The notes under the pieces were generated by a model. It worked only from the letters and a program-made list of their open reading frames with translations. It was not told where the DNA came from and made no database searches. 64,000 nucleotides of DNA, from the NCBI GenBank assembly GCA_018398815.1, contig CM031600.1, forward strand, positions 54,043,915 to 54,107,914, written 5' to 3'. The position numbers and the translations under genes were made by a program. The stretch is from Conus ventricosus. Lineage: Eukaryota; Mollusca; Gastropoda; Neogastropoda; Conidae. Below are positions 11,887 to 26,900 of the stretch, one piece after another (within the stretch, counting starts at the first letter, position 1; each line of letters starts with the position of its first letter).

Positions 11887-11976
11887 TCACTGGAAGGAGT
11901 AGCTGGGATTGGGGGTTGCTCCACACCATTTTCCAACAAACTTGAGTACATCCTGCAGCTCAGGGCTGTGTGACAC
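11887..11976 (-). CDS. IFT172: IFT172 last coding exon (copy A)
   Basis: Thirty codons including the stop. The peptide starts [19 protein letters not shown] and ends PSYSFQ-stop, matching the conserved IFT172 C-terminus. The acceptor CAG follows a long pyrimidine tract. Intact here; the copy B counterpart (39549-39636) has small deletions. Confidence 0.95.
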   Translation of the reverse strand: MSHSPELQDVLKFVGKWCGATPNPSYSFQ

Positions 11977-14900
11977 CTGGAAAAAAAAAAAAGAAACAAA
12001 CATTCAGTTTCTTTCTTTCATGCTTGATCATTCATTCATTTTTGTTCTAAATTTGCTGCGTCTTTCTATCCTGCAAACTGTGTGAAATAAAAATGTAAAA
12101 GAACTGATGGATGGCAAGAAGTGAGAGAGGGGGAAGTAGAGTATTAAAAATGTCATGTCAAACTACCATCCAATGCCAAAGGATGAGGGAGGAAGGCGAT
12201 GTGTGATTACCTATTCCAAATCTCATTTTCACATGCTGCCTCCATTCTCTGGTCTTAGATCACTAACAAAAAATGTTTTAATAGATGGATGCCATTCACA
12301 CCTTCCCTGTCATTAGCTTTCATCTGGCATTGGTTACTGTCTATGATTCAATTTTTTTCCCCCTAGCCAAAAAAAGGCCTTTGCAAGAAAATATTTTACA
12401 CACATGCAACAAAGAAAAATTATCCATCAAAGTGGATGGTTAATTTGTCTGAAAAATACTTGTTCTCAACCTTTTTTTTGTTTACTGTCTTATCTTTTAT
12501 GTCCTGTCAATGGCATTATCACTGCACCCCTCAATCCATCTCCCCATTACACAGCCACACCCGGAATTGTCTAGTGGCAACCTCAGGACAATCACACCAC
12601 AAGCAGCAATCAATAGCAGGTGGAAATGAGGCAGCCTTCCCCCCTTTGCCACAGGAGACACTGCACTGTTGGGGAGGCATTCTGGTTGGCTTGTTCCCCA
12701 TTTCCAAAAGTGCACTCTAATGAATGTCAGTCTTACAAAATATTGTGACAATCACTGGGCAGATAAATATCTGCTTCAGATATTATTGGACAAGTCAACA
12801 CTTCAGACAAAAAAGGGTGAGAAATACAAGCAAAAGCTACATGCATAACGCTCTCCAGTGTGTACAAAGAATGCAGATTTATTAGGCACAAACTGAAACT
12901 GGAAGCTGAGTCACCACTCAGTAACCTCTCATGTGCATATGTACATGAACATTCACACACACACACAAACTTCAATGAATGTGACTACCTTGGTGGCCAT
13001 GAGGAACTTGTTCCAGTCGTCTTTGTTGGCCACTTTGTTGCTGTTCTTGAATTCCACCTTGTTGCGCAGCACCGGGTACCCTGTTTATCAACACATACAC
13101 ATGCAAAGCAATAGGCGATCATTTTTTAAAAAAATTATATAAAATGATGATCAGACTTAAACTATGGCTTTCAATCAATGGCAGCTGCCTTCTGAGAAGA
13201 TATCTAAAGAAAAAAAATCTAGCTGTCATTAAGCATACACAACACAAACATACAACAAAGAAAGTTATTTTTTACAATGTATTTACCTGTCCAAAAAAAG
13301 CCTCATCTAAGTGTAACATGGAACATCACTAATATGGATTCCCCCAAAACAAACCTGGGAGAGCAGCAGGCTAACTTCACATCAATTCCCAGATAGGTCA
13401 GCCAGAGTGATTGCCCCTAGTGAGTTCACAACATTGCACCGTGTTAGAAACAGCTCAAACCTTTTCCTGAATTAGTGGGGAGGTAGGAGGGCATCATAGT
13501 GCTTGAACAAGTAAGCATATGCTAAAACTACTTTTGGTAGTAAAATTCCTTTCCTCACAATTACCTGTCCAAACAAATGCCTGAATATCAAATAGAATGG
13601 TGGGAGCACGCTCATCTGAGACATTGCAGCCTTCTTCTTATGAGAATATCTCTGTACAGTTCCCCAGCCAACCTGGTGCTAGAGGCTCAACAGACCATTA
13701 CGAAATGGTCTTCCTCAATAATCTGGAGCTTTCCTTAAAAGGGTCAAACAGATCAAAAGCAAGCAAAGTCATTCAAAGATAAAACACTAGCAGGATCAGG
13801 AAAAGAAGATTCGAAAGGCAAATGCCGAAAGTACCAATTGACAAAAACTTCGGTATCCAAATAAATGAATGAAAAAAAAACGTTGCACAAAAATTTAATC
13901 ATGTCAACGGCAGCTTGAACCAACAGCCAAAACAAAAATACGCAGTTAAAACAGACAGGTCAATGACAGCTTGTTAACCAAGAGCCACAACAAAACTACA
14001 CAGTCCAAATATGCAATAAAAATTGGCAGGGTAGGCAGATGATCAAGTGAACAACATTGTGGACATGTTGCGCCTGGCCCCCCCCCCCCTCCCCCTAGAC
14101 AGTCGAGAGCTTCCATGTCTTTAGGCATGTCACTTAGATAGAACCTACCAAATGTGGTCTCTACACTTCCAGCCTGCTGCTCATCAGATGTTGGAGACTG
14201 CAACACTTTGCCTGAGGATGCAACTGGTGCAAAGAGCCCAGACTTTATGTGCCTTTATGCCTGCTCTAGGGATATGCGTTTTCTGGCCACAGACATAAGC
14301 CCGGCAAATAACCTGCCTAATCCAGAAGCCTATCGTCAGGGGTCTAATAGCGGCACTCAACTGCCTTTACCTAGAAGGGAACCCATGGAGCCTGACTCTC
14401 CCCTCTGAAGACACATCTTCAGTGCACTGACAGGACAGTTAATCTGCTCCCCCTTTAAATCACCTGGGCCGGGAACAGGATGACGAAGAGGAGGCAAGGG
14501 TTTACCATCAGAGGCTGCTCTTCGGGCTTAGAAATAAAGAGCAGGTGGACATGTGAGTGACCAAAATTTGCGCTACTTCAAGCACCCCAACTTAGGACCC
14601 CGAATGAGTCTTGCAGTTCCTAAGGGGCAGTAAGAAAGCCCGGCTCTTTTGGGGAAGGGATCATGGCTAGTATCGCGGTCTCTCCCTAAAACATCTAAGT
14701 TTTGGCAATGGCTGACCTGACCCTCAAAAGGGTACTAACCTTACTCCCGTTCTTAAGCAAGTCCTCCAAAAAAAAAAAGGGCCACATGCTCAAGTTCAGC
14801 ATTTGGTGAGGAAATGCTAGCCTAAATAAAACCATTTGGAGAAGACCTTTCACTATTGTCATACACCTTCAAGGTAGACAGTCTTTGCCTACCCATGATC

Positions 14901-17900
14901 TTTTCCATGAGTACGGGGCAAAAAATGTCTCTCACCAGAGAGGTGTCCTTTGATATATAACTGGCGTGGAGAGAGAGGGACATGGATCTGCCTGCCATCT
15001 CACTCTGGGCTGAATCAACTTTTCCCAGCTCTGCAGTAGTGGAATGGGCACTTTTACAAGAAGAGTGATCAAGAGATTGTTCCCACGCTCGTCCTTTTCA
15101 GTGGACAAATGAGGATCACCTGACACTTCTCTCTGACCCCCAAAGTCAGACCTCCCGGGAAATTTTGGGGGACAGGATGGAACGGGGTGAGGCAAACATC
15201 CCTTCCCATGAAATCCCCAGAAATCCACAGCAAAGGGCTAAAGGGTCGGGAACTGGAGACACAGAACTGGCAGCTGTTCATTCCCTATGGCAGTCAACAG
15301 GTCAAAGTGTGGGAATCCAAATCGAAAGAAAGACTGAAAATTGTGGAACTGAAAGAGGCATGGTCTTCTACCAAGGAAAAGGAAAAACTGATTTAGTTCT
15401 AACATGATGCAATGAGGTGAACTCACTAAGGCGATCACTTTAGTTGGCCCATCGGGGAAATTTGCTCCCTGCTCTCCCTTTTTTTCTCTCTTCATTTTGA
15501 AAATACAGTGATGTTCCAAAATGGGGATAAAAGCATTTTTGTTTGGAGGGCAAGTATGGAAAAAATGCTTCCAGAAAATATCTACAATTCATTTAATCTA
15601 AAATGTACAATATGGAAAACAAAAACAACAACAGCAAAAGAGCAGAACAGCATGCCATCATAGCTGAAATGATGACACAAATTAACACACATAAACAAAG
15701 CCACAAACAAAAATTTAAAAACCTATTACTTTTGCAAAATCTTATCAAAAATGGTTCACACCACAAAGAGAAGAAAGGGGCCCCAACAAAACCCCTGGTT
15801 TTGAGTACCTGAGATGACACAGGGCAGAGACCTGATGCCTGTGTCTGTGACACCAAGGGGGCTTCATAATGTCCCCCGCTCGTCTTTGGGCAAGGGACTG
15901 TTCCACCTTCTGGTCCATGGAATGGCCAGCACCCACTCCTTGAGTCTTCAGCTGCTGGACTGGAACACACACACAACACACACACACCATGGAACAGCAA
16001 CATCAAAGACCATATGACGAATACTAAACAGTCAACAACAAAAAGTAAAACAAAAGCAGCAAACCAAAACTGGATTTGTTTCAGAAATCACTTGAAAAGA
16101 TAGAAGAATGAAAGGAAGACTGAGTGAGAGTGAGTGAGGTGAGGGAAGTGGAGGGGGGATAGGTGAGAGAAGAGGAGAATGAAAATGGTTTTTCCAGTCG
16201 ATATTTTAAGGAACAAAAGGGGACAATTATTAAGTGCAAGCATCAAACACTAGAAGACACATTATCTGGTAGAGCGATCTCAAAAGGAAACCTCAGCTAA
16301 TCAGTGTACAGATAAAAAGGCAGGAACTGTAATATGCCGCTCTTGGCTCACCCGCTCTCAACCGGCTTGGCCGGTCTCGGGCGGGCGAATCCAAAAGCGG
16401 CATATTACAGTTCTCTACTAAGCATGACTTTAATAACCAAAAAATAACGACCCTACAAACATCCCATACTGTGTGGGGTTGTCCGTTTTCAATACTAATT
16501 TTAAAAAACTTTTCAGATTTTAGTTTTGCTTAATCCTATGTTTTTCCTGATCATTCTCAATAACATCATTTTAAACGCAAACATTCATCAATGAGTCTCT
16601 GTCTTTCATGTGAAATAAAACTACAGTTTTTTAACGTTCTCTAAAGTCTTTTAAAACTGAGTTATATTTCTGACATAAAATCCACACACTTATCCCAGCA
16701 GTCTTCCACTGAAAGCTAGTTTCGACAAAGCGTTTCTCTTTTTAACTATGTCTCTTTCTGCCGAACAGTCATCTATAATAAATAGTGTCTGCGTTCCTTC
16801 AAAAAATTTTATTAAAAGTGTTCTAAACATCACACTCAGTTTATTGCTAGGATCAACTAAATATATGTTATTATCTGTCCATATAACCTTCAAATCATGA
16901 TATGCTTTTTTCCCAAATTAAGTGTTGGACAGAAAATCACAATATGATCAAAATTATGGGCGATAAACTGTTTGTAATAGGTCTAGATAAATATTGTTTT
17001 CCCACAACCAGTTTGCCCACAAATTAATGAAAAAAGAGGGGTTTTTGTCATAAAGTTTAACTGCTCCATAGTTTTTAATAACAGAATTTAATCTAACCCA
17101 GTTATTATTTTTATCATACTCTCTGTTAAAAAAATTGTTCAGTATAATAAAACCCTACAAGACCCCAAATGTGTAAGATTAATCCAATTTAGTTCTGTAA
17201 GATTGTTTCTATTTAAGTCAACATTGATTTTGTTGCTTGTTGTTATAACCTTAATATCCTCACCAAATTTTGGGAAGAACGACGACAACAACGTTAAGAC
17301 GTTTAAAAGTCTAAGTTTTGCCAGCTAAAATTAATTCCTTTTATAAGGACGTCACTAACGCCCACAACCCCATCCTCCTCTCCACATCTTTAAGACAGAA
17401 ATTTCAAATATCATTGTGAACGTGTCCCTAATTTCCTGTGCGGAAAGAACTGTAATTTTGTAGAAGCTTTTTTTTAAAACCGTTTCTTTTCTGTGGAGGA
17501 TGTACTGTTTTTTCCCATACGGGGTTATTTCAATTTCTTTCCGGCTATTGTCGTCCGCAAAAAGACTTACATGTAAAGAGGCCAGAGTTGAATGCTTTTC
17601 TGAAAAATTTTTGTCGCAAAAAAATGTAAATGGGCTTATGAATTCAAATTTTATTTCCCATTCTAAATTGGTTCTAAATGCCCTTTGAGGTCAGGTTTTC
17701 GAACTATTTTATATTCATACTGGCCAACATTATTTGCTTCTAATTGCGCAGGTTTTTCTAGTTTAGGAAACTTTTTGCTGTCGCCAACCTCTTTAACGTT
17801 TATAATCACCATCTTTAGTGTACTCAAAACCATACAAAGTGCCTATCTCACCATTTTGTTCAAAGTCTGTAACGTCTGCAAGGTCTTTAATTCTAAAGTT

Positions 17901-20900
17901 AACACCTCACAGGCGCTAATGTAACTCCTGATTCTTCTGGCCCACGCGCATTTTTAGTACAACTAATTATTTTTATTTCCAAAACAATGTGCAGGTTATC
18001 ACATTTCACGATTTTACCCGTTTTGTCTGCAATTTTTATATTAAATGATCCGACCTCCCACCAACTAATCTTTTAAACTGTAAATTAGGAATTGTATAAT
18101 TTTCATAATCGCAAATATGCACTTTCCCTATGAAGAGCCTTAAAACAGTTTTAGGCCTTCATCATAAAAAGTTTTTCATCAGTCCAGCTCATCCAAATGA
18201 ACATAGAGTAATGGGAATTAATGCAAAGATCGAGCAATCTTTTTCCCTCATAATAGTTTTTCTGGGGTAACCAACAAATCTTTGAGCTCCTGACTGTTTC
18301 TCCAAACCTAACATTTTTAGCTAGTCTTTAACAAAAAAGTAATTTTGCCCTTTTTCAGGTTTGAATGTTTAAATTTTTTTTAGATTTGCATTGTTAAGTT
18401 TGAGGAGTGATTTTCAAAGTTACTCAATGCTTCTTTAGTGGCAAAACCCGTAATAACCATCAGGTATTGTTAACAGGCTAATTAAATTTCTTCCGCCATA
18501 TTTTTTAATCTTATTATTCTTTTGGTTTGCTTATTTTTAAACCATACAACTTTTTAAAAATTTCATGAAGTGCAAAACCCTTCTGGTTTCCGCAATTGTT
18601 ATCAATAGCATGTTCTAAAAACGAAGGACTGTCTTGAGTTGTTATTGTTTTCAAACATTTTTTTAAAACAAATTAAAAAGGGGCATTCAAATATACTGGC
18701 GCAAAATATTCTGTTGGGCCGCACTACAATCTTAAAAATATAACAACTGAATCTCTTGACATTTCTGTGACCCAGACTGACGCCTTTCAAGTAAAGGTGA
18801 GTACGCCATTAAACAGATAAACTTAACCCTCCTATTTAAAAAAAACTACAAACGCAAAGTGTGGTTCAGTCATCCGATGCAGTTTTATCAGAACCAGTTA
18901 AACTTTGCTGTGTTTTGTGCATCAAACTGGGTGTGGAGTGTCGTATGCTGATCATTTAAATCATCCTGATCCCTTTGTGAGGTCAGTGTACAGATTTCAT
19001 TTCTATTACACCTTCAGGGCGTATTTTGACTGAACGCAAGCGCCATTTCCAAATGACAAACCGTTTAATCCATTCAGCAACAGAATAAACATGAAGGCTT
19101 TTGAAAGGATCTGTAACGAATTCAATATTAAGCTAAGACAGACTTTAGACAAAAGTTGGATCTTAATCATGGCTTAGGCACCCCTTATTTTTGGGGCGTG
19201 CACAGAAAGTATAACTATGACTGGAATCCTCCTTACACATCTTTCTCTTCAGGGACAGCTGTTTACCAGGGTCCATAGAGCAAAGCATAAAACAGCATGG
19301 ACAACATTTATCTTTGACGCTTCTAAGGGCCTAACTAAAGCAGGAATAGAACGAATAAACGACTCTATTTGTACTTACGTTTGGTGTTTGCTAGTTTTGC
19401 AAGCACAAACGAGATCGAGCATAACTGATCCTTCTACTGGCTTTGACGCGCAAAAACAATACTTAGCAAATTTTTGAGGACGCCTTAATTCTACAGTTGA
19501 TTTACCCTTTAAGTATTAAAAGGTACCAAAATGTTTTACAAATACGCAAGATCGAAAATAACTTTGCTGTTGGGACTGGTTTATACATTTCTGCCTTCTG
19601 ACCTCAGACTCCAGATAGCACCAAAAAAAATACAATAATGAAATCCTTGTGGCAGGCAATGAACAGAAATTGGAAAAACGAAATAAATTCTGAGCAGTAA
19701 TATTGCAAGCAGTAAACAAAAGACCAAGAAGAAGTCATTCCAACCCCCAGGTCAAAGCCCGAAGGGCCGTGAAGAACATGAAGTACACGAAGACCACGAA
19801 TTCCCAAAAAAATAAGACCATGGAATATGAAAAGACACAGCGCATGTTTTTGGATTAACTGGCCTAGATTTACTCTCCTTCTTTATTTTACTAAGATAAT
19901 CCCAACCTATTAAGAGAACTAATGCCCTATAAGTGCTCACCATAAAGCCAACTACTTTGCTGCAGTAGACTAAAGCCAGCTAATAACACTCCCTAATATT
20001 ACCTGGTAAAGAGTCTAGAGCTTTACCACTAATAATATTTTTAATAAGCCTGCAAGATTCAATCTGTTTTTACCATGATTTATCAGTCGGAGGCGATGTG
20101 TGGAGGCCACTGACCCGTACCACCGCCGCCTGTCATAGCACACCAGTGTCTTATTACAAATCCTAAGCTGTATAACGCTTGCTAATTACTCCTTGCTCTC
20201 TAAACAGTGTTCCGATTCCGTTCTGCTATAGCCGTTGTGTCTTCATATAAAATTCTTTGATAGTTTCTCTCAATTCTGCACCCTGAGTTCGCAATTGTTC
20301 ACGGTTAGTAGACAACGCTTCTAGTCTTGCCGATCTCTTGTTCAAGATCTTTTAGTCTTTGGGTTATTCTTTCTTAATATCATGTGCCCTAAGTTGGCGT
20401 CATCATCCTAACGAGTTTTTCTTTTTCCTCTTTTTAATATGCTCATCTATTTCAGACCCATTTTTGCAAAATTGTATTGTTAAATCGCCTCTGATGCCTT
20501 CTCAAAGCATGATCAAGGCCGCTATTTCTCGCATGGTACGGGGAATCATTAATTGTTTTAACGCTGTTTCATCGGAAAAACTGGTTTCACTGCTTGCATT
20601 AACATTGTCCCGTTTGACTTTAAATCTTGAAGTTCCATGTTTTGTATTTGGTTAGCTGTTGGTGAGTTCTGTAGCGTGGTTTTGAAGTTTAAGCAACTGC
20701 CTCCCCCTAATTTATGGTTTAACAATGCCAAGGAGGCGATCGATCGCTCACCACTGAGCCTTTGTCTAATTGTATTCATGCCTACAAACTTTGATGGGTC
20801 TCGTTTAGTTGGCTAAGCTGAACAAGTTGTCCTTGTCGTTATCTCACAAACAAATGGTCATCTTTACTTCCAAAATCATCAGGGTATATAGTTTCGGGAA

Positions 20901-23900
20901 GTTCTTGGTCCTAAACTTTTGGTATAATGATCTGACCTTACTTTCTGTTAATTTATACCGCTTGTTGGTAATGTACTCCCGATTTCTGCTAATTCATCAT
21001 GCAATGATAGCCCCGAGCGGTGCTGCTCCAAGGGGAAATCACTACATCGTCTCCAGGATCTAAAACATCATAATCTTCTTCACCTTCATTCCTGCATGTT
21101 TTAAATAATTAAATTTATGTTGTTTATAAAAAAATTCACAAGCAGTAATGGTTCGATTCTTGACCCGCATAGAAAGCTGAAAGAAGCCCTTTGCGTGAAA
21201 GGGGAAAATTAAAGCGGAATATTTCTGGTCCAAATAATCCTTCTACTATTGATGACGGATCAAATCTTACTGTTAAATTTCCAGACCTAGGAGCGGATGA
21301 GTGATTGTGCCAGGCTCTGCGCGCTAACTTTCAAAAATAGAAACTCGCATCAAAACAGACCCAAACAGGACGGTTTGTACAGAATCTGCTGGGGCGGGCC
21401 AAGTCGTTAAGAAAAATTTATCTATAAAACTTGAGGCAAGAATATTTTTTCTTTACACAATGCAACATATTTTTAATAAACCTATTCCTGATCTATGGCA
21501 ACCGCGATGAAATGGATATCTTAACGTTTCAAGGAAATGGCAATGAAGAAGCCTAAACTAGAATAGGTGCCCGAACTCGGCGCAGTGAAAAAAAGCAGCA
21601 AAAAAGTCTTTAGCTCTAAGTTATGCGTATGGAAATCGCTTTTTTCATACCCCCTAAATTTGAGTTGTTAAAAGCGCATGCCCATACTTTCAAGAGCATT
21701 TAAAGACAGATTGCATATGACCTAAACTTTTACTGACTACAATCGTGTTATTAATCAACAGACACCGAAGCCAAGTACAGCATTTCTGACATCTCAGTTA
21801 GAGTTTGACTTTGTTAGCAACCCTAATTTAGCAAGGCTAAATGAGCAACAATATCAGTCAAAATTAGCAATATATTACGAAAAGTATACTTTCATTCTAA
21901 ATTTCCTAAAAGCAGGCAGACACTATATGGAATTTTTAGTTTAGTTGCCACAGCAAGATTCGCTTAAAGGTTTTAGATTGCTGTGTGAAGATGAAGGACC
22001 ATTCGAAAGACCCAAACTGAAAATTTATTAATCCCAAAATAACGAAAGGTGCAATGTACAAATGAGGTTAGTCCAAGACCATCATCACGCTAGCGTGGCT
22101 TAAAAACTTATCAGCATTTTGATGAATAAGAAACATTGTTTGGAGGCGGGAGGGGTAGAAATCCACAGTACACCTGTGTCCCAAAGATCTAACATCTCAC
22201 AAAGCCGTTAGACTGATCATTATTTAACAACGAAATTCGGTTATTGGATTGACCTAAGGTCAACGGAGATAATCTAGTTACATGGAAGCGGAGAACCGTT
22301 AGAGACATAATAAACATTTCAAATTGATAAAGAAAAAGAAGATGTCAATAAACCACTTAATGTATATTTGTTTTAATATAGGATGCGAGCTAAATATCAA
22401 GATAACCGTTAGAAAATATACATACTAAATTTATTTTTATTTAAAAAAAGCATGTCTGTTACGCATTCCCCAAATCCTACAGATTCGCCAAACAAGGGGA
22501 TATAAAAAACCCCTAGCAAAAAAATTTTCAATTCCCAACTTTACACAAAGGGCAGAAGTACTGGGAAAAGCCCTTTCAAAATACCAAAGCCAAACGAAGG
22601 TTTTCTGCTCCCTTTTAAATCGTTCCCTAGTTAATACTGGAGCTCGACTATAAGCGCTGTATCGGCAGGGAAAATTTGGGGGTCTTTAAAAAAGATAGCC
22701 GCACCCCGTTTCCCTTAGGGGGTTTGCTTTACTCTGGGCTGTTTCTTTTAGCTGTAGGGCTGCTAGCAAAAAATAAAAACAAAAACTCCAAAAGCACAAG
22801 TATGGTTCAACAAAAAACAGCTAAACTTATTCCTTCAAGTATAATAAATGCACTAGCTGATAAAACATCAGGGGATGAAGAATTTAGTCTTTTACGGGCC
22901 CCGATTTTGATACTACAAAAGCAAAATTTTGATCTCAAAGAAACGGGGGCAAGTTTTCTAAACAGCCAGACCCCGGCAGATAAAAAAGGAATGTTTAAAA
23001 AAAAGTAAAGAAACTTAAAACCTGTTCTAAAAAAAGCTACATTAACACGCCAAAGGGTGTTTATACTTTAGTTAGAGTCCAACACAAAAAGACCTTTGTT
23101 TTATATTTTAAATTTTTTTTTTTTGTTTAAAAAAATATTTTAGTTAGAAAAAAAACCAATGGATAAATTAATGAAGGGACCAGACGAATTTTTTGAAGCA
23201 ATGCAAAAAATTTATCAAGACATTAAAAATATATTGACTAAATCTTAACCTCAAGCGAACGGGCAGTTTTCCATGCTATTTCTCAATTTTCCGGTAACTA
23301 ACAATAGACCCGCCTTTAAAGTAATTTTACTTTTTAATCGACTTAAAACAAAAATGAAAAAATCTAGAAGTCGGGGTCTAAACTAAAAAACAGACATTCT
23401 TCCTCTAATGACTTAACACCGGGTGGGGACGAACTGCTTACACATTTGATGGGGCCCGCTGAAGAAGCCAAAAAGAGGCTCGGTTGGGGGGGGGCAATCT
23501 TAGAGATAGATTAAAACATTAATAGGGCCCGTTGTACAAATCTTACTTCCACTCCCCAGCTTAGCCCAAAAAAAAAAGCGTTTAAAAACTAAAAAAATTT
23601 TTCGACAAAAAATGTTTTTTTGGGGTGTGTTCTCCAAAGGGCTGCATTAATCCGCAAAAACGCGAGAGAGTGCTAACTATAAACCCTTACATCAATGACT
23701 TAACTTAGGGGAATATCCTTTCTTTTGGGTGGATTCCTTGACATTTGAAGAACAAAACAAACCAAAAACTGTTAATGTATACACAGGGTAAAGAAAAAAA
23801 TCTCTGCCATTAAATTCCAAGAACACCCAAACGTTGGCGAACCAAAAAAAAACATGGACTTACTCGATTTTTTCACCAGGGGGGTCCCCGCATACACATT

Positions 23901-26900
23901 GTACGAACAATGAGTGATTATTGCGGCATCTTCAAAGCATTTCCATAAACAAAATTCTGCGAAAATTTTAACAAGAATTCCATCGCCAACCCCCAAGGAA
24001 AAAAAAACATTTACGCCCAGTTACGTAAACAGAACTAATTACGCCCCCAGAAGGGGAAAAGTTAGTTTAAGAATGGAAAAACTGCAAAATTCCCATACGA
24101 GTTTTCGCAGAATTTAACACTCATTGTTCCCTTTTAAGGGGCCCGCCCCAAAAACTTCGAAAAACAGCTTAATGATAATCACGATTTGTTCATTTGCCTC
24201 TTATTGTCATCGGGTGGCGCTCATTCAACCCAGAATTTACAAGGGGCCAAGCGGGTAGAAATTTTTACAGCGCGCAGCAAGTGGTATGATGTTTAATAAC
24301 TAAAAATCTGAAATCATAATGTCGCCTAAACCAACAACAGTTGACTCAGCCCCACATTGTTTGGGTTTTGGTTTAAAAACTGAAAACCAAGCAGTAAAGA
24401 CCTACCCATTATGGAAAGTTAGAGGCAGCGCACAACAAATGCAAACTTTAACTAAAAATTTAACCAAAGACATGGAAGCGCCTATATTCTTTCAAACTTG
24501 CGAGGGTTTTGAACCTCACCCTTAAAATAAAGCAGTAACCACCCTTCAGGTGTATGCATTTCACAGTCATTTAAAAAGTACAGTGTTTTCACTTTAAAAA
24601 ACATTTTTTTATGCTTATGCAACCCCCGATGGGGTCATTAGAGTCGCTGGCTAGTCCTTAAAGTGCTGCCCAAAACGGGAAAAAATTTTACCCACCTTTT
24701 TAGAAAGGCGTTTTCCCTTAAAGGGCATGAACTTGGGGAAAGGTTTTACAAAAAACACTTCCCCTAAAGGGCGTTCTTTTCTAGTTTAAGGGAAAGGGGA
24801 TCAGTGATTTAATTTCCAAATGCTCAAAATGCGGGCAGAAGTTAAATTAAAAATGGGGGCTAAACATGACTCATACTTGATGGCCGTGTATGTTTTGTTG
24901 GCAAAGTCTTTTAAAACATAGAAAGACCTGCAGAAACATTACGCCCGATCCCCGCTTACATTTCTCGCCCGGGAATAGTTGGGGCCTTTTTAAAGTTTTC
25001 TGGAGTACAATTGTTTATTGTCTGACCTACCAATGCTTCAATATAAAAAAAGGGTTGCGTGGAGGAATTAGTATGGCGTCGCATCATTACTGTAAAGCAA
25101 ACAACAAATACTTGGACGATTATGATCCGAGTAAAAGGTCTAACTATCTCATGTATTTAGATGCAAACAATCTGTATGGTTGGGCTATGGCGCAATCTGC
25201 TTCCATTAGCAACTTTAAAATGTACATGGTGGTATTAAAAAACATTCAAGAATTTGTAGAACATCTGCATACTCTTACAGTGATCGTAAAGAGGTCTTTT
25301 TTCTAGAAGTTGACTTAGAATATCCTCTGAACTCCATGCCCTGCATAATGACTATCCATTAGCAGCAAAAAGTTAAAGACGAACCCAAAGAGAGCCGCCT
25401 AAACTTGTGCCTAATCTTCGGGGGCAAAAAAAATTATGTCTGCCCATTACAGCTTCTGCAATTTTATTTAAGACAGGTTTGAAGTTGCAGCAGTTCATCG
25501 TTTAATTGCTTTTGATCAAGAACAGTTCATGAAACCTTTACATCATGAAGAACACTGATCTCAGAACAAAATCCACAGATGCTTCAGAAAAGACTTTTTC
25601 AAGCTAATGAACACAGCTGTTTTGGAAAGACTATGGAGAACCCGCACACGCGCAAAGATGTTAGATTGGTCCCCAGGAAAACGAAGAATTAAGCTGACTT
25701 CAAAACCTAATTTCGGGACTTCAGAAGATTTCTGATCAGCTTTTTGGCATAATGATGAAAAAAGAAAGTCAAATTGGACAAACCTGTATTTATTGGGTGT
25801 ACTGTTTTAGAATTATAAAAGCTTTTAATGTTAGAATTTCTTTATGAATACTTTAAGCCCTGTATCCAGAGTCCAGAGTACTTTACACAGATACAGACAG
25901 TTTTGTTATAGATATCCTACTGAAACATCTAAAAAAGACATGGAAATCGAAGGGGCCCTTAAAGGACTGCGGGATGGTTTACGACAAAATCGTTTAAACC
26001 CGAAAGATTCGCCTTTGCATTCAATTACTAATAAGAAGGTTTTAGGAAAGATGAAGGATGAATTATTGGAAGGTGATTAAGGAGTATGTGGGGTTAAGGT
26101 CGAAAATGTACAGTATTTCTAGCCAGGGGGAAAACCATTAAGAAAGCAAAAGGATATCTCGCAGTGTTGTGCAGTCGGCATATCGCATGACAACTATAAA
26201 GAAGATTGTTTGACAATAAGACTTTTCATCATGACAACGTAAAACTGCGATCTAATCTACATGAGTCAACCAAATGTTGTAACAAAGAAGTCATTAGATA
26301 GAACAAACACAAAAGGGTGTTTGTTAATCCAGAGTTTTCTATGAAATTGGACATGGAGAACGGAAATAATTACATACCATCTTCATATTCCTCAAGTTTT
26401 TTTATAAAAAGGGATATTCTTTCCCATTTGCAATCAAATTTGGAATTTGGGCAGCGGGCGATCTGGATGCCGATGAACCCCCGCAAATGTTACCTTAATA
26501 GTAGAACTCGTATCATATGATTCCGTATAAATTTCCCCAGGTCTCTTCCTTTATCGTTCTTGTTTCATTCTGCGCTTCCATTTTTTGTAAATTAAAAATT
26601 AATTAAGCAACTGGAACTGTGTCTGGGTGGGATTATCTGCGTTCTTCCTTCACAAAAGATCTTTGAGGAGCTGGTTGTTTTGTTGTGTCAGTTTCTGTAA
26701 ATAATACACGGGCGGGTTTCATCTTTACAATTCTTTTTATTTCATATGGATAAAACACTCCAAACTGGATCTGTTGCCCTGATGCGAGTGTCCCCTTCTG
26801 CTTCCCCCGGTAAATAAGGTACCTTACTTTCAAACCAAATGGTAATAGTTTGCCGGATGAAGACTTCTCCTTCAAAAACATCTATTGTTTGTTTTTGATT

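Noticed and set aside
12436..12720. Host gene frames inside the introns at 12.4-12.75 kb and 40.1-40.4 kb
   Set aside because: No conservation pattern, open on both strands, and disrupted between the two haplotypes.
16281..16420. Rho-independent terminator or tRNA-like fold
   Set aside because: The strong palindrome is at the transposon tip, is mirrored at the other end, and has no T-tract or tRNA features.
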